Shown here: positions 24,467-33,195 of the stretch, one piece after another | Layout: each line of letters begins with the position of its first letter | Position numbering within the stretch: the stretch's first letter is position 1 | NCBI GenBank assembly: GCA_043758775.1 | Contig: JAYVMU010000002.1 | Location: 13,764-77,763 of the forward strand | Length of the DNA: 64,000 nucleotides | Origin: JACMMS01 sp043758775 | Lineage (GTDB): Bacteria > Pseudomonadota > Gammaproteobacteria > Burkholderiales > Methylophilaceae | Direction of reading: 5' to 3' | The notes under the pieces: generated by a model | What the model was told of the DNA's origin: nothing | The model's input: the letters and a program-made list of their open reading frames with translations, nothing else | The model's database searches: none | Made by a program: the position numbers and the translations under genes

Positions 24467-26044
24467 ATGACTCAAAATAGTAAATTTCAGGATTTTATAT
24501 ACACGGTTAAGCTAATCCCAGGGCTATATTGGCTGGCATTATTAGTCGCTATAGTTGCATTCTATGGTGGCTTATCTGACTTAGTCCACCGATGGGATAC
24601 TCAAGAAGAGTATGGGCATGGTTTTTTTATCCCTATTATCTCTATCTGGCTGATTTGGAATAGAAAGGAAGCTATTACTCAAAGTGTAGGAAAGCCTTCC
24701 TGGGCTGGGTTATGGCTAATCCTCTTGGGTATACTTGGGCTGTTGCTAGGTGAAATTACTGCAATTTATATACTCATGCAGTTTGGTTTTATTATTAGCC
24801 TATTTGGTATTGCCATTGCCTATGGAGGTTTTTCACTCGCTCGAATATTAGCGTTGCCTTTCGTCTTTTTATTATTCGCTATTCCACTGCCATACTTTAT
24901 TGAAGCACAGCTTTCATGGCGCCTACAAATAGTGTCCTCTAATTTAGGTGTGGCAGTAATACGCGCATTAGGCGATCCAGTATTCTTAGATGGTAATGTT
25001 ATTGACCTTGGTGGCTATAAATTACAAGTTGTAGAGGCTTGCAGTGGCTTGCGTTATTTGTATCCATTATTAAGTATCTGTTTTCTAATAGCCTATATGT
25101 ATAACACGCGACTATGGCAGCGCACAGTCGTATTTTTATCGGCTATACCCATTACTGTTTTTATGAACAGTTTACGTATTGCGATGGTTGGCGTGCTCGT
25201 TAATAAATGGGGCAATGGCATGGCTGATGGTTTTTTACATTACTTTGAGGGTTGGATTATCTTTTTAGTTTGTTTATTGCTACTAGCACTGGAAGTGGTT
25301 ATATTTGAGAAATTTGGCAAAAAACGAAGCTTTTGGGTGGCAGTAGATTTTCCGTTGGTAAAGCCTAGCGTGCCCAAAAACCAGCATACTAAAGATAGTA
25401 AATTTAACAATAAGCCATTGGTTTATTGCATTATTCTGATGGTGGTAGGGTTGTTGTCGGTGAATGTTTTGAGTAAACGGCAAGAAACAAAACCGAGCCG
25501 TCAGTCATTAGTTAGTTTCCCAGCAACTATAGAGGGCTGGGTTGCTAAAGAATCATCGTTGCCTAAAGAGGTAGAAAGCTTTTTGGGGTTGGATGATTAT
25601 CTTCTAGCTGATTATAGTAATCCTGATTACGGTACAGTCAATTTTTATGTAGCGTACTATGCTTCCCAACGTAAAGGTGTTTCACCACATTCGCCACAAG
25701 TATGTATGCCGGGGGGGGGGTGGATAATCTCTTCACTTGAACAGAGGAAAGTCAAGCTCACCGATGGTCAGACTTATGAGGTTAACCGTACGATTATTGA
25801 TAAGGCTGGACAAAAACAAGTTGTGTATTACTGGTTTGAGCAACGCGGCCGACATATTGCAAATGAGTACCTGATGAAATGGTATCTGCTACTTGATTCC
25901 ATTCAGCGCAACCGTACAGATGGCGCATTAGTAAGAATTACCACATTAGTGCGACCAGATGAGCCCATAGAAAAGGCTGACAAACGTATAGAAACATTTC
26001 TTGAGGTATCATTACCTAAACTACAGGAATATGTGCCTGAGTAA
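24467..26044 (+). CDS. Exosortase fused to EpsI domain (XrtA/XrtD-like)
   Basis: The 525-residue fusion has an N-terminal exosortase (about 1-285) with eight or so membrane segments and the catalytic set C192 in EACSGLRYLYP, R237 in FMNSLRIAM and H258 in FLHYFEGW. After a further membrane segment (about 315-335) comes an EpsI domain (about 340-525) with FPATIEGWVAKES, HSPQVCMPGGGW (413-419) and YYWFEQRGRHIANEYLMKWY. Exosortases cut PEP-CTERM-type tails and pass the protein on in EPS-linked sorting. EpsI-fused forms of this size occur among XrtA and XrtD (VPLPA-CTERM) types, and I cannot decide between them. Codons for P415-G418 form an unbroken run of ten G. No substrate with a PEP-CTERM tail is encoded in the window. 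Confidence 0.92.
   Translation: MTQNSKFQDFIYTVKLIPGLYWLALLVAIVAFYGGLSDLVHRWDTQEEYGHGFFIPIISIWLIWNRKEAITQSVGKPSWAGLWLILLGILGLLLGEITAIYILMQFGFIISLFGIAIAYGGFSLARILALPFVFLLFAIPLPYFIEAQLSWRLQIVSSNLGVAVIRALGDPVFLDGNVIDLGGYKLQVVEACSGLRYLYPLLSICFLIAYMYNTRLWQRTVVFLSAIPITVFMNSLRIAMVGVLVNKWGNGMADGFLHYFEGWIIFLVCLLLLALEVVIFEKFGKKRSFWVAVDFPLVKPSVPKNQHTKDSKFNNKPLVYCIILMVVGLLSVNVLSKRQETKPSRQSLVSFPATIEGWVAKESSLPKEVESFLGLDDYLLADYSNPDYGTVNFYVAYYASQRKGVSPHSPQVCMPGGGWIISSLEQRKVKLTDGQTYEVNRTIIDKAGQKQVVYYWFEQRGRHIANEYLMKWYLLLDSIQRNRTDGALVRITTLVRPDEPIEKADKRIETFLEVSLPKLQEYVPE
25711..25720 (+). repeat. G10 homopolymer inside the exosortase gene
   Basis: Ten consecutive G residues encode the last base of P415 and G416-G418. 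At G10 the frame is open; gain or loss of one base would shift the EpsI domain out of frame. Confidence 0.95.
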
Positions 26045-26096
26045 TATCGAATTTAATATTTAGGTTTAGTATCAATATAGGATATTTAAGAACATT

Positions 26097-28493
26097 ATGA
26101 AAATAAATACTACTAAAAAAATCATATCAGCTTTACTCATGACGCTATTACTTAACGCACTTGTAGCATGTTCAACACCAGAAGAAAAAGCGCAATCCTA
26201 TTATAAAAAAGGCATGGCTTTGTTAGATGAGAATCCTAATAAAGCTAAACTAGAATTTCAGAATGCTTTGCAAATTAAAAAGAATATGACCGTTGCCATG
26301 TATGGTTTGGCATTAGTTGCAGAACGTCAAGCAGATTGGCAGCGCACTTACGCTTTACTTACACAGGTGCTAGAGCAAGACCCAAAATTTTTGCCAGCCA
26401 TGGTAAAAAAAGGACAGTTGTTGTTGGCTGCTAATCAAACTGATAAAGCACTTGAACTTAGCAATAAAGCCTTGGAACTTAATAAGAATGATCCAACTGT
26501 ACTCAATTTACATGCAGCAGTGATGTTGAAGACGGGTGACAAGGCGGCAGCGCTTGATTACACAAATCAAGCACTTAAGCTGGACCCTAACAATGCAGAT
26601 TCATTTACCTTACTGGCTACGGAACGTATGGGTGCGGCTGATTATCCCAAAGCTATTGAATATCTCGATCAAGGACTTGCTAAAAACCCCAAAAATTTAG
26701 TGATGTATTTTATAAAAATCAATGCGTTTGACAAGCTAAATCAGCTTGATAATGCGCAGAAAGTATATGAAAAAGTGCTTGCTGAGTTTCCTGAGAATAC
26801 GGCAATCAGGAAAAACTATGCACAATTCTTTTTAAATCATGGCAATAAAGTGGAAGCAGAAAAACAGATTAGAAAAATTACCATTGATTCACCTAAAGAA
26901 ATACAGCCCAAGCTAGATGTAGTGGGATTTGTGATTGCGACTAAAGGTAAAGAAGCTGGTAAAAAACAGCTTGAAACTTATGTAAAAGATAATCCATCTG
27001 ATTATCAACTTAAGTTTGAATTGGTCGGTATGTATCAAGCATTACATGAGGATACAGCTGCAGATACTTTGCTTAATAGTATTGTTAAAGATGCTGGTGA
27101 TAATGAAAATGGTGTAAAAGCTAAAGGATTAATTGCCTATAAGCTGATTAAAAATAATAACAAAGAAGAGGCTAGCAAGCTAATAACGCAGATTCTTAAT
27201 GTTGATAAACGAAATGAACAAGCTTTATTATTAAAAGCTGGTTTATCAGTAGATGCAAAAGATTACGAGGGTGCCATCAATGATTTAAGAACAATATTGC
27301 GTGACTCACCAAATTCGGAGCGGGCATTGATGATGCTTGCTACAGCGCATGAGGCGGCAGGGTCTCCAGAGTTGGCTGAAGAACAATACATTAAAGCATT
27401 TCAGACAAGCAAGTTTGATCCTCAAGTTGGTATTACGTATGCCGCATTTTTGAATAGAAGAAATCAGACTTCGCGAGCTGATAAAGTTTATGAGGATATT
27501 TTAAAAACACACTCTGATAACAATGAAGCTTTAATGGCCGTTGCACAAGCCAAAATGCAAAAAGGCGACTTGGCAGGCGCACAATCATTAGCAGAACAAG
27601 TTAAAAAACTTGGTGGACGCGATGCTGTGGCAGACCAAATTTTAGGACAGGTGTTTGCAGAAAAAAAAAATATGCAATCAAGTATTGCAGCATTTAAACG
27701 TGCTTATGAAGCAGCACCTGATAACGCACTATTAATCGCATCAATAGTGCGAACTTATATGCAATTCGGTAAAGCCGCAGAGGCACAAGCATTTATTGCT
27801 TCTGTATTAAAAGCCAATCCAAATAATAGAGATGCTCAACTAATGCAGGCTCAGCTATCAACAATGGTAGGTGATCATGATAAATCTATCGCAGAGTTTG
27901 AACAGTTTGTAAAAATAAACCCCAAAGTTGCTGTGGGTTATCAGCAGCTCGCGATGGCCTATTCACGAGCCGACCAGTTAGATAAAGCATTGGCAACTTT
28001 GAAATCTGGTTTAGCAGTTGAACCTAAAAATGTGGCACTGAGAATGACATTGGCTAGTACTTATGATGAATTAAAACGCTATGAAGATGCAATTAAGATG
28101 TATGAGGAGTTGTATGCTGAATATCCAGAACAAGAAGTATTGATTAACAACTTATCAAGTTTACTTGCAGATCATAGAACAGATAAGCCAAGTTTAACAC
28201 GTGCATATGAACTTGCTCAGACATTCAAAAAATCTGTAGTACCACAGTATCTGGACACATTTGGTTGGGCGAGTTATAAAGTTGGTAAATATGATGATGC
28301 AGCTAAAGCATTAGAACAAGCGATTGAAAAAGCTCCTAATACGGCCATTTTTCAATATCATCTAGGCAAAATTTATCTCGCACAAAATGATAAGCCTAAA
28401 GCAAAAGAAGCTTTCAAAAAGGCTGAGGCAGGTGCAAAATCACAAAATTTAGCTGAAATAAATGAGGTGACTCAACTACTGAAAGATCTTTAA
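26097..28493 (+). CDS. prsT: TPR-repeat lipoprotein of exosortase system (PrsT-like)
   Basis: The 798-residue lipoprotein has a signal peptide with lipobox LVAC (C25) and then tetratricopeptide repeats along almost the whole length, for example AQSYYKKGMALLDENPNKAK, AMYGLALVAERQADW, LLKAGLSVDAKDYEGAINDL and FQYHLGKIYLAQNDKPKAKE. Serine follows the cysteine, so an outer-membrane location is expected. Large TPR lipoproteins of this length are a standing part of exosortase/EPS loci. They are thought to scaffold export, as AlgK and BcsC/PgaA TPR parts do in other systems. It is 52 bases after the exosortase and 48 before the associated ATPase. Confidence 0.9.
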   Translation: MKINTTKKIISALLMTLLLNALVACSTPEEKAQSYYKKGMALLDENPNKAKLEFQNALQIKKNMTVAMYGLALVAERQADWQRTYALLTQVLEQDPKFLPAMVKKGQLLLAANQTDKALELSNKALELNKNDPTVLNLHAAVMLKTGDKAAALDYTNQALKLDPNNADSFTLLATERMGAADYPKAIEYLDQGLAKNPKNLVMYFIKINAFDKLNQLDNAQKVYEKVLAEFPENTAIRKNYAQFFLNHGNKVEAEKQIRKITIDSPKEIQPKLDVVGFVIATKGKEAGKKQLETYVKDNPSDYQLKFELVGMYQALHEDTAADTLLNSIVKDAGDNENGVKAKGLIAYKLIKNNNKEEASKLITQILNVDKRNEQALLLKAGLSVDAKDYEGAINDLRTILRDSPNSERALMMLATAHEAAGSPELAEEQYIKAFQTSKFDPQVGITYAAFLNRRNQTSRADKVYEDILKTHSDNNEALMAVAQAKMQKGDLAGAQSLAEQVKKLGGRDAVADQILGQVFAEKKNMQSSIAAFKRAYEAAPDNALLIASIVRTYMQFGKAAEAQAFIASVLKANPNNRDAQLMQAQLSTMVGDHDKSIAEFEQFVKINPKVAVGYQQLAMAYSRADQLDKALATLKSGLAVEPKNVALRMTLASTYDELKRYEDAIKMYEELYAEYPEQEVLINNLSSLLADHRTDKPSLTRAYELAQTFKKSVVPQYLDTFGWASYKVGKYDDAAKALEQAIEKAPNTAIFQYHLGKIYLAQNDKPKAKEAFKKAEAGAKSQNLAEINEVTQLLKDL

Positions 28494-28541
28494 ATTATGA
28501 TGGCTAAACTAGCAAATATAATCAACGGTAAAACTTAATTT

Positions 28542-29360
28542 ATGTACGAATCTTTTTATGGCTTAAAAGAAAAACCCTTTTCCATACAACCTGACCCAGA
28601 GTTTTTATTTTTTAGTAAGCGGCACAGTATGGCGTATGCCATGCTGGAATACGGCGTATATAACCGTGCAGGTTTCTCTGTTATATGCGGAGATATCGGC
28701 TGTGGTAAAACTACTATCGTTCGGCATTTGCTCAATAACCTTGATAGCAATGTCACTGTGGGCATTGTCTATAATACCCATCAACATATTGACGATTTAT
28801 TGGGCTGGATTATGCTTGCATTCAATCAAGCTTATGAAGGCAAATCGCAAATTGGCATGTTTGATTCCTTTCAGCAGTTTTTAATCAAAAACTATACTGA
28901 AGACAAACGTACTATATTAATTATCGATGAAGCGCAAAATCTAGCAATAGGGGCTCTAGAATCGTTACGTATGTTGTCCAATATTAATGCGGATAAAGAT
29001 CAATTACTGCAAATTATTTTGGTGGGCCAGCCACAGTTAAGAGACTTACTGAAAAGACCTGAACTACAACAGTTTAATCAACGAGTTTCAGTTGATTTTT
29101 TTATTCCGCCATTAGTTGGATTCGAAGTGGCAAAATATATTGAGCATCGCCTGCATGTAACGGGCCGAGAAACGCCATTGTTTACACCTAAAGCCATTAA
29201 ACTGATTGCTGAAGCGTCAAAGGGCGTGCCTAGAAGTATTAATATTTTATGTGATACCGCATTGGTTTATGGTTTTTCATCAGGCAGTGAAATGGTTGAT
29301 GAAAATATTGTTGGTGAAGTGTTAAATGACCGTTCTGATTACGGAATTTTCTCTGATTAA
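28542..29360 (+). CDS. Exosortase-system AAA ATPase (ExeA-like)
   Basis: The 272-residue ATPase opens MYESFYGLKEKPFSIQPDPE and continues FLFFSKRHSMAYAMLEYGV, the typical start of ExeA/GspA-like and PEP-CTERM-associated ATPases. Walker A is GDIGCGKTT, Walker B is TILIIDEAQNL, and sensor motifs follow in ILVGQPQLRDLL and GVPRSINILCDTAL. The length shows it lacks the C-terminal peptidoglycan-binding part of ExeA. It probably energises or regulates assembly of the export machinery from the cytosolic side. Its constant pairing with PrsT and exosortase supports the assignment. Confidence 0.9.
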   Translation: MYESFYGLKEKPFSIQPDPEFLFFSKRHSMAYAMLEYGVYNRAGFSVICGDIGCGKTTIVRHLLNNLDSNVTVGIVYNTHQHIDDLLGWIMLAFNQAYEGKSQIGMFDSFQQFLIKNYTEDKRTILIIDEAQNLAIGALESLRMLSNINADKDQLLQIILVGQPQLRDLLKRPELQQFNQRVSVDFFIPPLVGFEVAKYIEHRLHVTGRETPLFTPKAIKLIAEASKGVPRSINILCDTALVYGFSSGSEMVDENIVGEVLNDRSDYGIFSD

Positions 29361-29374
29361 ACAGGATATCTATA

Positions 29375-30385
29375 TTGCTTATTTTAGTTACTGGTGCAGC
29401 GGGCTATATAGGTGGTCACACTTGCGTGGAGCTATTAAACCAAGGGCATGATGTTATTGCATTGGATAATTTCTGTAACAGCAAACCCATTGCATTAAGT
29501 CGTATTGAGAAAATTACGGCGAAAAAAATGACCTGTATCACTGGAGATGTTCGTGATAAAACTGGTTTGAGGATAATATTCAAGCAACATGCAATTGATG
29601 CAGTGATTCATTTCGCTGGACTTAAAGCCGTTAGTGAATCTGTTGCTAAGCCTTTGTTTTATTATGATAATAATGTACAAGGTAGTGTGGCTTTACTGGA
29701 GGTGATGGAGGAATCTGGAATTAAAAATTTTGTTTTTAGTTCATCAGCTACAGTTTATGGTTTCTCAGATAGTGAGCCGATTGCAGAAACTGCATCGCTC
29801 AGCCCAGCAAATCCATATGGTCATAGCAAGCTCATGGTAGAGCAAGTATTAAGGGATCTATCTAAATCAGACTCTAGCTGGAATATTGCCATTCTGCGTT
29901 ATTTTAATCCGGTGGGTGCCCATCAAAGCGGCCTGATTGGTGAAGACCCGACTGGCGTGCCCAATAACCTTATGCCTTACATTACTCAGGTAGCAATAGG
30001 GCGCTTAAAGCAACTACGAGTCTTTGGTGATGACTACGCAACGCCAGATGGTACGGGTGTGCGTGATTATATTCATGTGGTAGATTTAGCGTTAGGGCAT
30101 ATTGCTGCTATCAATGCTATTGTGAGAAATAGTGGCTTAATGACGGTTAACTTAGGTTCTGGTCAAGGTGTGAGTGTGCTTGAGTTGGTACATGCTTTTG
30201 AAAAAGCGACAGGCGTTGATGTTCCCTATGAGATTGTAGCTCGCAGACCTGGTGATATTGCGATGTATTATGCTGATCCTAAATTAGCCAATCAATTATT
30301 AAATTGGACAACGCAAAAAAGCTTAGAAGATATATGCCGTGATGCATGGCGTTGGCAATCTCTTAACCCGAATGGCTTTGTATAA
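29375..30385 (+). CDS. galE: UDP-glucose 4-epimerase
   Basis: This 336-residue extended short-chain dehydrogenase/reductase starts at TTG 29375 with AGGA upstream. NAD-binding TGAAGYIGGH is at the N-terminus, ALDNFCNS follows, and then the catalytic SSSATVYG and Y-x3-K (YGHSK). Substrate strings NPVGAHQSGLIGEDPTGVPN and GTGVRDYIHV are those of GalE. It interconverts UDP-glucose and UDP-galactose, so galactose is probably a component of the EPS. It closes the island 14 bases after the ATPase gene. Confidence 0.95.
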   Translation: MLILVTGAAGYIGGHTCVELLNQGHDVIALDNFCNSKPIALSRIEKITAKKMTCITGDVRDKTGLRIIFKQHAIDAVIHFAGLKAVSESVAKPLFYYDNNVQGSVALLEVMEESGIKNFVFSSSATVYGFSDSEPIAETASLSPANPYGHSKLMVEQVLRDLSKSDSSWNIAILRYFNPVGAHQSGLIGEDPTGVPNNLMPYITQVAIGRLKQLRVFGDDYATPDGTGVRDYIHVVDLALGHIAAINAIVRNSGLMTVNLGSGQGVSVLELVHAFEKATGVDVPYEIVARRPGDIAMYYADPKLANQLLNWTTQKSLEDICRDAWRWQSLNPNGFV

Positions 30386-30501
30386 ATTAGCCTTTATCAA
30401 GCATGTATTGCGGTAAGTTGTCGACTGCGACTTTTGCTGTGCTAGTATCATCAGTTAATCCAAATTATCAACTGTAGTTATTTAGAAACTGTCTCAATAA
30501 A

Positions 30502-31824
30502 TTGAATAGCCTATTTCAACCCGCAAGCCCACAGGCGCCACTGGCAGAGCGTTTACGCCCAAGCACGTTAGATGAAGTGGTTGGGCAATCACATTTATTG
30601 GGCGAAAATAAGCCATTACGATTAGCATTTCAATCGGGCAATTTACCCTCTATGATTTTGTGGGGACCGCCTGGCGTAGGTAAGACCACGCTGGCACGCC
30701 TGATTGCCAACACGGCTAATGCAGAGTTTGTCGCGCTTTCTGCCGTGTTATCGGGTATTAAAGATATCCGTGATGCCATCGAGCTTGCCGAACACAATCT
30801 GCAGCAATCAGGCCGTAAAACCATTTTATTTGTGGATGAAGTGCATCGATTTAATAAAGGTCAGCAAGATGCGTTTTTACCGTTTGTAGAGAGTGGCCTG
30901 ATTACCTTTATCGGTGCGACCACTGAAAACCCTTCATTCGAGGTGAATAGTGCGCTGCTAAGTCGTGCACAGGTGTTTGTGCTTAATAGCTTATCAGAAG
31001 CTGAATTAGCACAGTTGTTAGAACGTGCCAGATTGCTAGTGGCAGAAAATATCACTTTAAACGATATCGTTACTGAACAAGTGTTAGCCTATGCCGATGG
31101 CGATGCCAGGCGCTTGCTGAATTTTCTTGAAGGTTTATTTAACGCGGCCAGTGCGGCTAATGTGGCGCAAATTGATGAATCGTTTCTAAAAACGAGTATG
31201 GCAGCCAAGTTACGCCGTTTTGATAAAGGTGGCGAAGCATTTTATGATCAAATTTCTGCCTTGCATAAATCAGTACGAGGTTCTAACCCTGATGCCGCTT
31301 TATATTGGTTTTTGCGTATGTTAGATGGTGGTGCAGATCCACTTTATCTTGCACGGCGTATCGTACGTATGGCGTTTGAAGATATTGGTATTGCCGACCC
31401 ACGTGCGCAAACTATCGCGCTGGAAGCTTATCAAATTTATGAGCGTTTAGGCTCACCAGAAGGTGAGTTGGCACTGTCTAACGCCGTGATTTATTGCGCT
31501 ATTGCGGCTAAAAGCAATGCTGCTTACAACGCTTATAATCAGGCAAAAGCCTTTGTGGCGGCTGATAAATCACGTGCCGTGCCTTTGCATTTACGCAATG
31601 CGCCTACTAAGTTGATGAAAGCGTTGGATTACGGCAAAGAATATCGATATGCGCATAATGAACCCGACGCTTATGCAGCAGGCGAACAATACTTCCCCGA
31701 CGATATGACACCGCAGCAATTTTATGTACCCACACCACGCGGCTTAGAAGGTAAAATAAGCGAAAAATTAGCTCACCTTAAAATGCTCGACCAGAATGCA
31801 CTAAAACAGAAAATAAAAAAATAA
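30502..31824 (+). CDS. rarA: Replication-associated recombination protein RarA (MgsA)
   Basis: The 440-residue AAA+ protein carries PLAERLRPSTLDEVVGQSHL, Walker A WGPPGVGKTTLAR, Walker B ILFVDEVHRFNKGQQDAFLP, sensor 1 FIGATTENPSFEV and the C-terminal tetramerisation region (ALHKSVRGSNPDAALYWFLR, IVRMAFEDIG, PLHLRNAPTKLMK). RarA acts at stalled replication forks. The start is TTG 30502 (NSLFQPASPQAPLAERLRP), which fits the family length. It is followed 15 bases later by serS, a conserved pairing. There is no link to the EPS genes other than position. Confidence 0.96.
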   Translation: MNSLFQPASPQAPLAERLRPSTLDEVVGQSHLLGENKPLRLAFQSGNLPSMILWGPPGVGKTTLARLIANTANAEFVALSAVLSGIKDIRDAIELAEHNLQQSGRKTILFVDEVHRFNKGQQDAFLPFVESGLITFIGATTENPSFEVNSALLSRAQVFVLNSLSEAELAQLLERARLLVAENITLNDIVTEQVLAYADGDARRLLNFLEGLFNAASAANVAQIDESFLKTSMAAKLRRFDKGGEAFYDQISALHKSVRGSNPDAALYWFLRMLDGGADPLYLARRIVRMAFEDIGIADPRAQTIALEAYQIYERLGSPEGELALSNAVIYCAIAAKSNAAYNAYNQAKAFVAADKSRAVPLHLRNAPTKLMKALDYGKEYRYAHNEPDAYAAGEQYFPDDMTPQQFYVPTPRGLEGKISEKLAHLKMLDQNALKQKIKK

Positions 31825-31839
31825 AACTTAGGAAATAAG

Positions 31840-33180
31840 ATGTTAGATATACAAGCATTACGCAATGATTTGGATGGTATTGTAAGCCAGTTAAAAAAAC
31901 GCGGCTTTGACTTTGATGCCGCTAGTTTTACCAAGTTAGAGCAAGAACGTAAAACCGTACAAACGCGTACACAAGAATTACAGGCCAAACGCAACAACGC
32001 CTCTAAACAGATTGGTTTTGCGAAATCCAAAGGTGAGGATGTCAGTGCTATTATGGCTGAGGTCGCAGGTTTAGGTGCGCTACTAAAAGCCGATGAGACG
32101 GCATTAACGGATTTGCAAATTGCATTACAAAACCTTTTACTTAATGTGCCTAATTTGCCGCACGATAGTGTGCCAGTTGGAAAATCAGAAGAAGGCAATG
32201 TGGAAGTGCGTAAAGTGGGTACGCCACGCTCATTTGACTTTGAAGTAAAAGACCATACGGATGTTGGTACACCACTTGGTTTAGATTTTGATACGGGCAT
32301 CAAATTATCTGGTGCACGTTTTACTTTTATGCGTGGAAAAATTGCTAAGCTACATCGTGCTTTGGCGCAATTTATGGTGGATACGCAAACCGAGCAGCAC
32401 GGCTATGAGGAGTGCTATACGCCTTATATTGTTAATGAAGAAACTTTATTGGGAACCGGGCAGCTGCCAAAATTTGAAGCTGATTTGTTTTCTGTTTCTA
32501 GAACATCATTTGAACTACGCGAACTAATTCATGTTGGCGCTCCATTAACTGATATTGCTAGTATGTTAAATTCAGATAAATACTATTTAATTCCAACTTC
32601 TGAAGTCACACTTACTAACACCGTCCGTGATGAAATTGTACCGTTAGAATCTCTACCAATTAAACTCACTGCACATACACCGTGTTTTCGCTCTGAGGCT
32701 GGTTCTTATGGTCGTGATACCAAAGGCATGATACGTCAGCATCAATTTGATAAAGTGGAAATGGTGCAAATAGTGCATCCTGAAAAAAGCTATGAAGCTT
32801 TGGAAGAGATGGTAGGGCATGCTGAAAATATTCTGAAGGCGCTTGAATTGCCGTATCGCGTGGTGTCACTATGTACCGGTGATATGGGCTTTGGTGCTGC
32901 TAAAACGTACGATTTAGAAGTCTGGCTGCCGGCACAAAATACTTATCGTGAGATTTCATCGGTGTCAAATTGTGAGGCTTTTCAAGCACGTCGTTTGCAA
33001 GCACGTGTTAGAAATGAAGCAGGTAAAACTGAGTTTGTGCATACGCTGAATGGTTCTGGTTTGGCAGTAGGCCGTACATTGGTAGCGGTGTTAGAGAATT
33101 ATCAGCAAGCCGATGGCAGTGTGAAAGTGCCAGAAGTATTAAAACCGTATATGAATAATCTGGATTATATTAAGGTTTAG
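31840..33180 (+). CDS. serS: Seryl-tRNA synthetase, with a short insertion in the catalytic domain
   Basis: This 446-residue class II synthetase has an N-terminal coiled-coil tRNA-binding arm (about 1-110), then motif 2 (TAHTPCFRSEAGSYGRDTKG, MIRQHQFDKVEMVQI) and motif 3 (TLNGSGLAVGRTLVAVLENY). It charges tRNA-Ser with serine. Between GTGQLPKFEADLF and YYLIPTSEV lie about 30 residues (including SFELRELIHVGAPLTDIASM), whereas E. coli SerRS has about 13, so the protein is about 16 residues longer than usual. The start has an AGGA Shine-Dalgarno. Confidence 0.98.
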   Translation: MLDIQALRNDLDGIVSQLKKRGFDFDAASFTKLEQERKTVQTRTQELQAKRNNASKQIGFAKSKGEDVSAIMAEVAGLGALLKADETALTDLQIALQNLLLNVPNLPHDSVPVGKSEEGNVEVRKVGTPRSFDFEVKDHTDVGTPLGLDFDTGIKLSGARFTFMRGKIAKLHRALAQFMVDTQTEQHGYEECYTPYIVNEETLLGTGQLPKFEADLFSVSRTSFELRELIHVGAPLTDIASMLNSDKYYLIPTSEVTLTNTVRDEIVPLESLPIKLTAHTPCFRSEAGSYGRDTKGMIRQHQFDKVEMVQIVHPEKSYEALEEMVGHAENILKALELPYRVVSLCTGDMGFGAAKTYDLEVWLPAQNTYREISSVSNCEAFQARRLQARVRNEAGKTEFVHTLNGSGLAVGRTLVAVLENYQQADGSVKVPEVLKPYMNNLDYIKV

Positions 33181-33195
33181 AATTTAAGTTATTTG

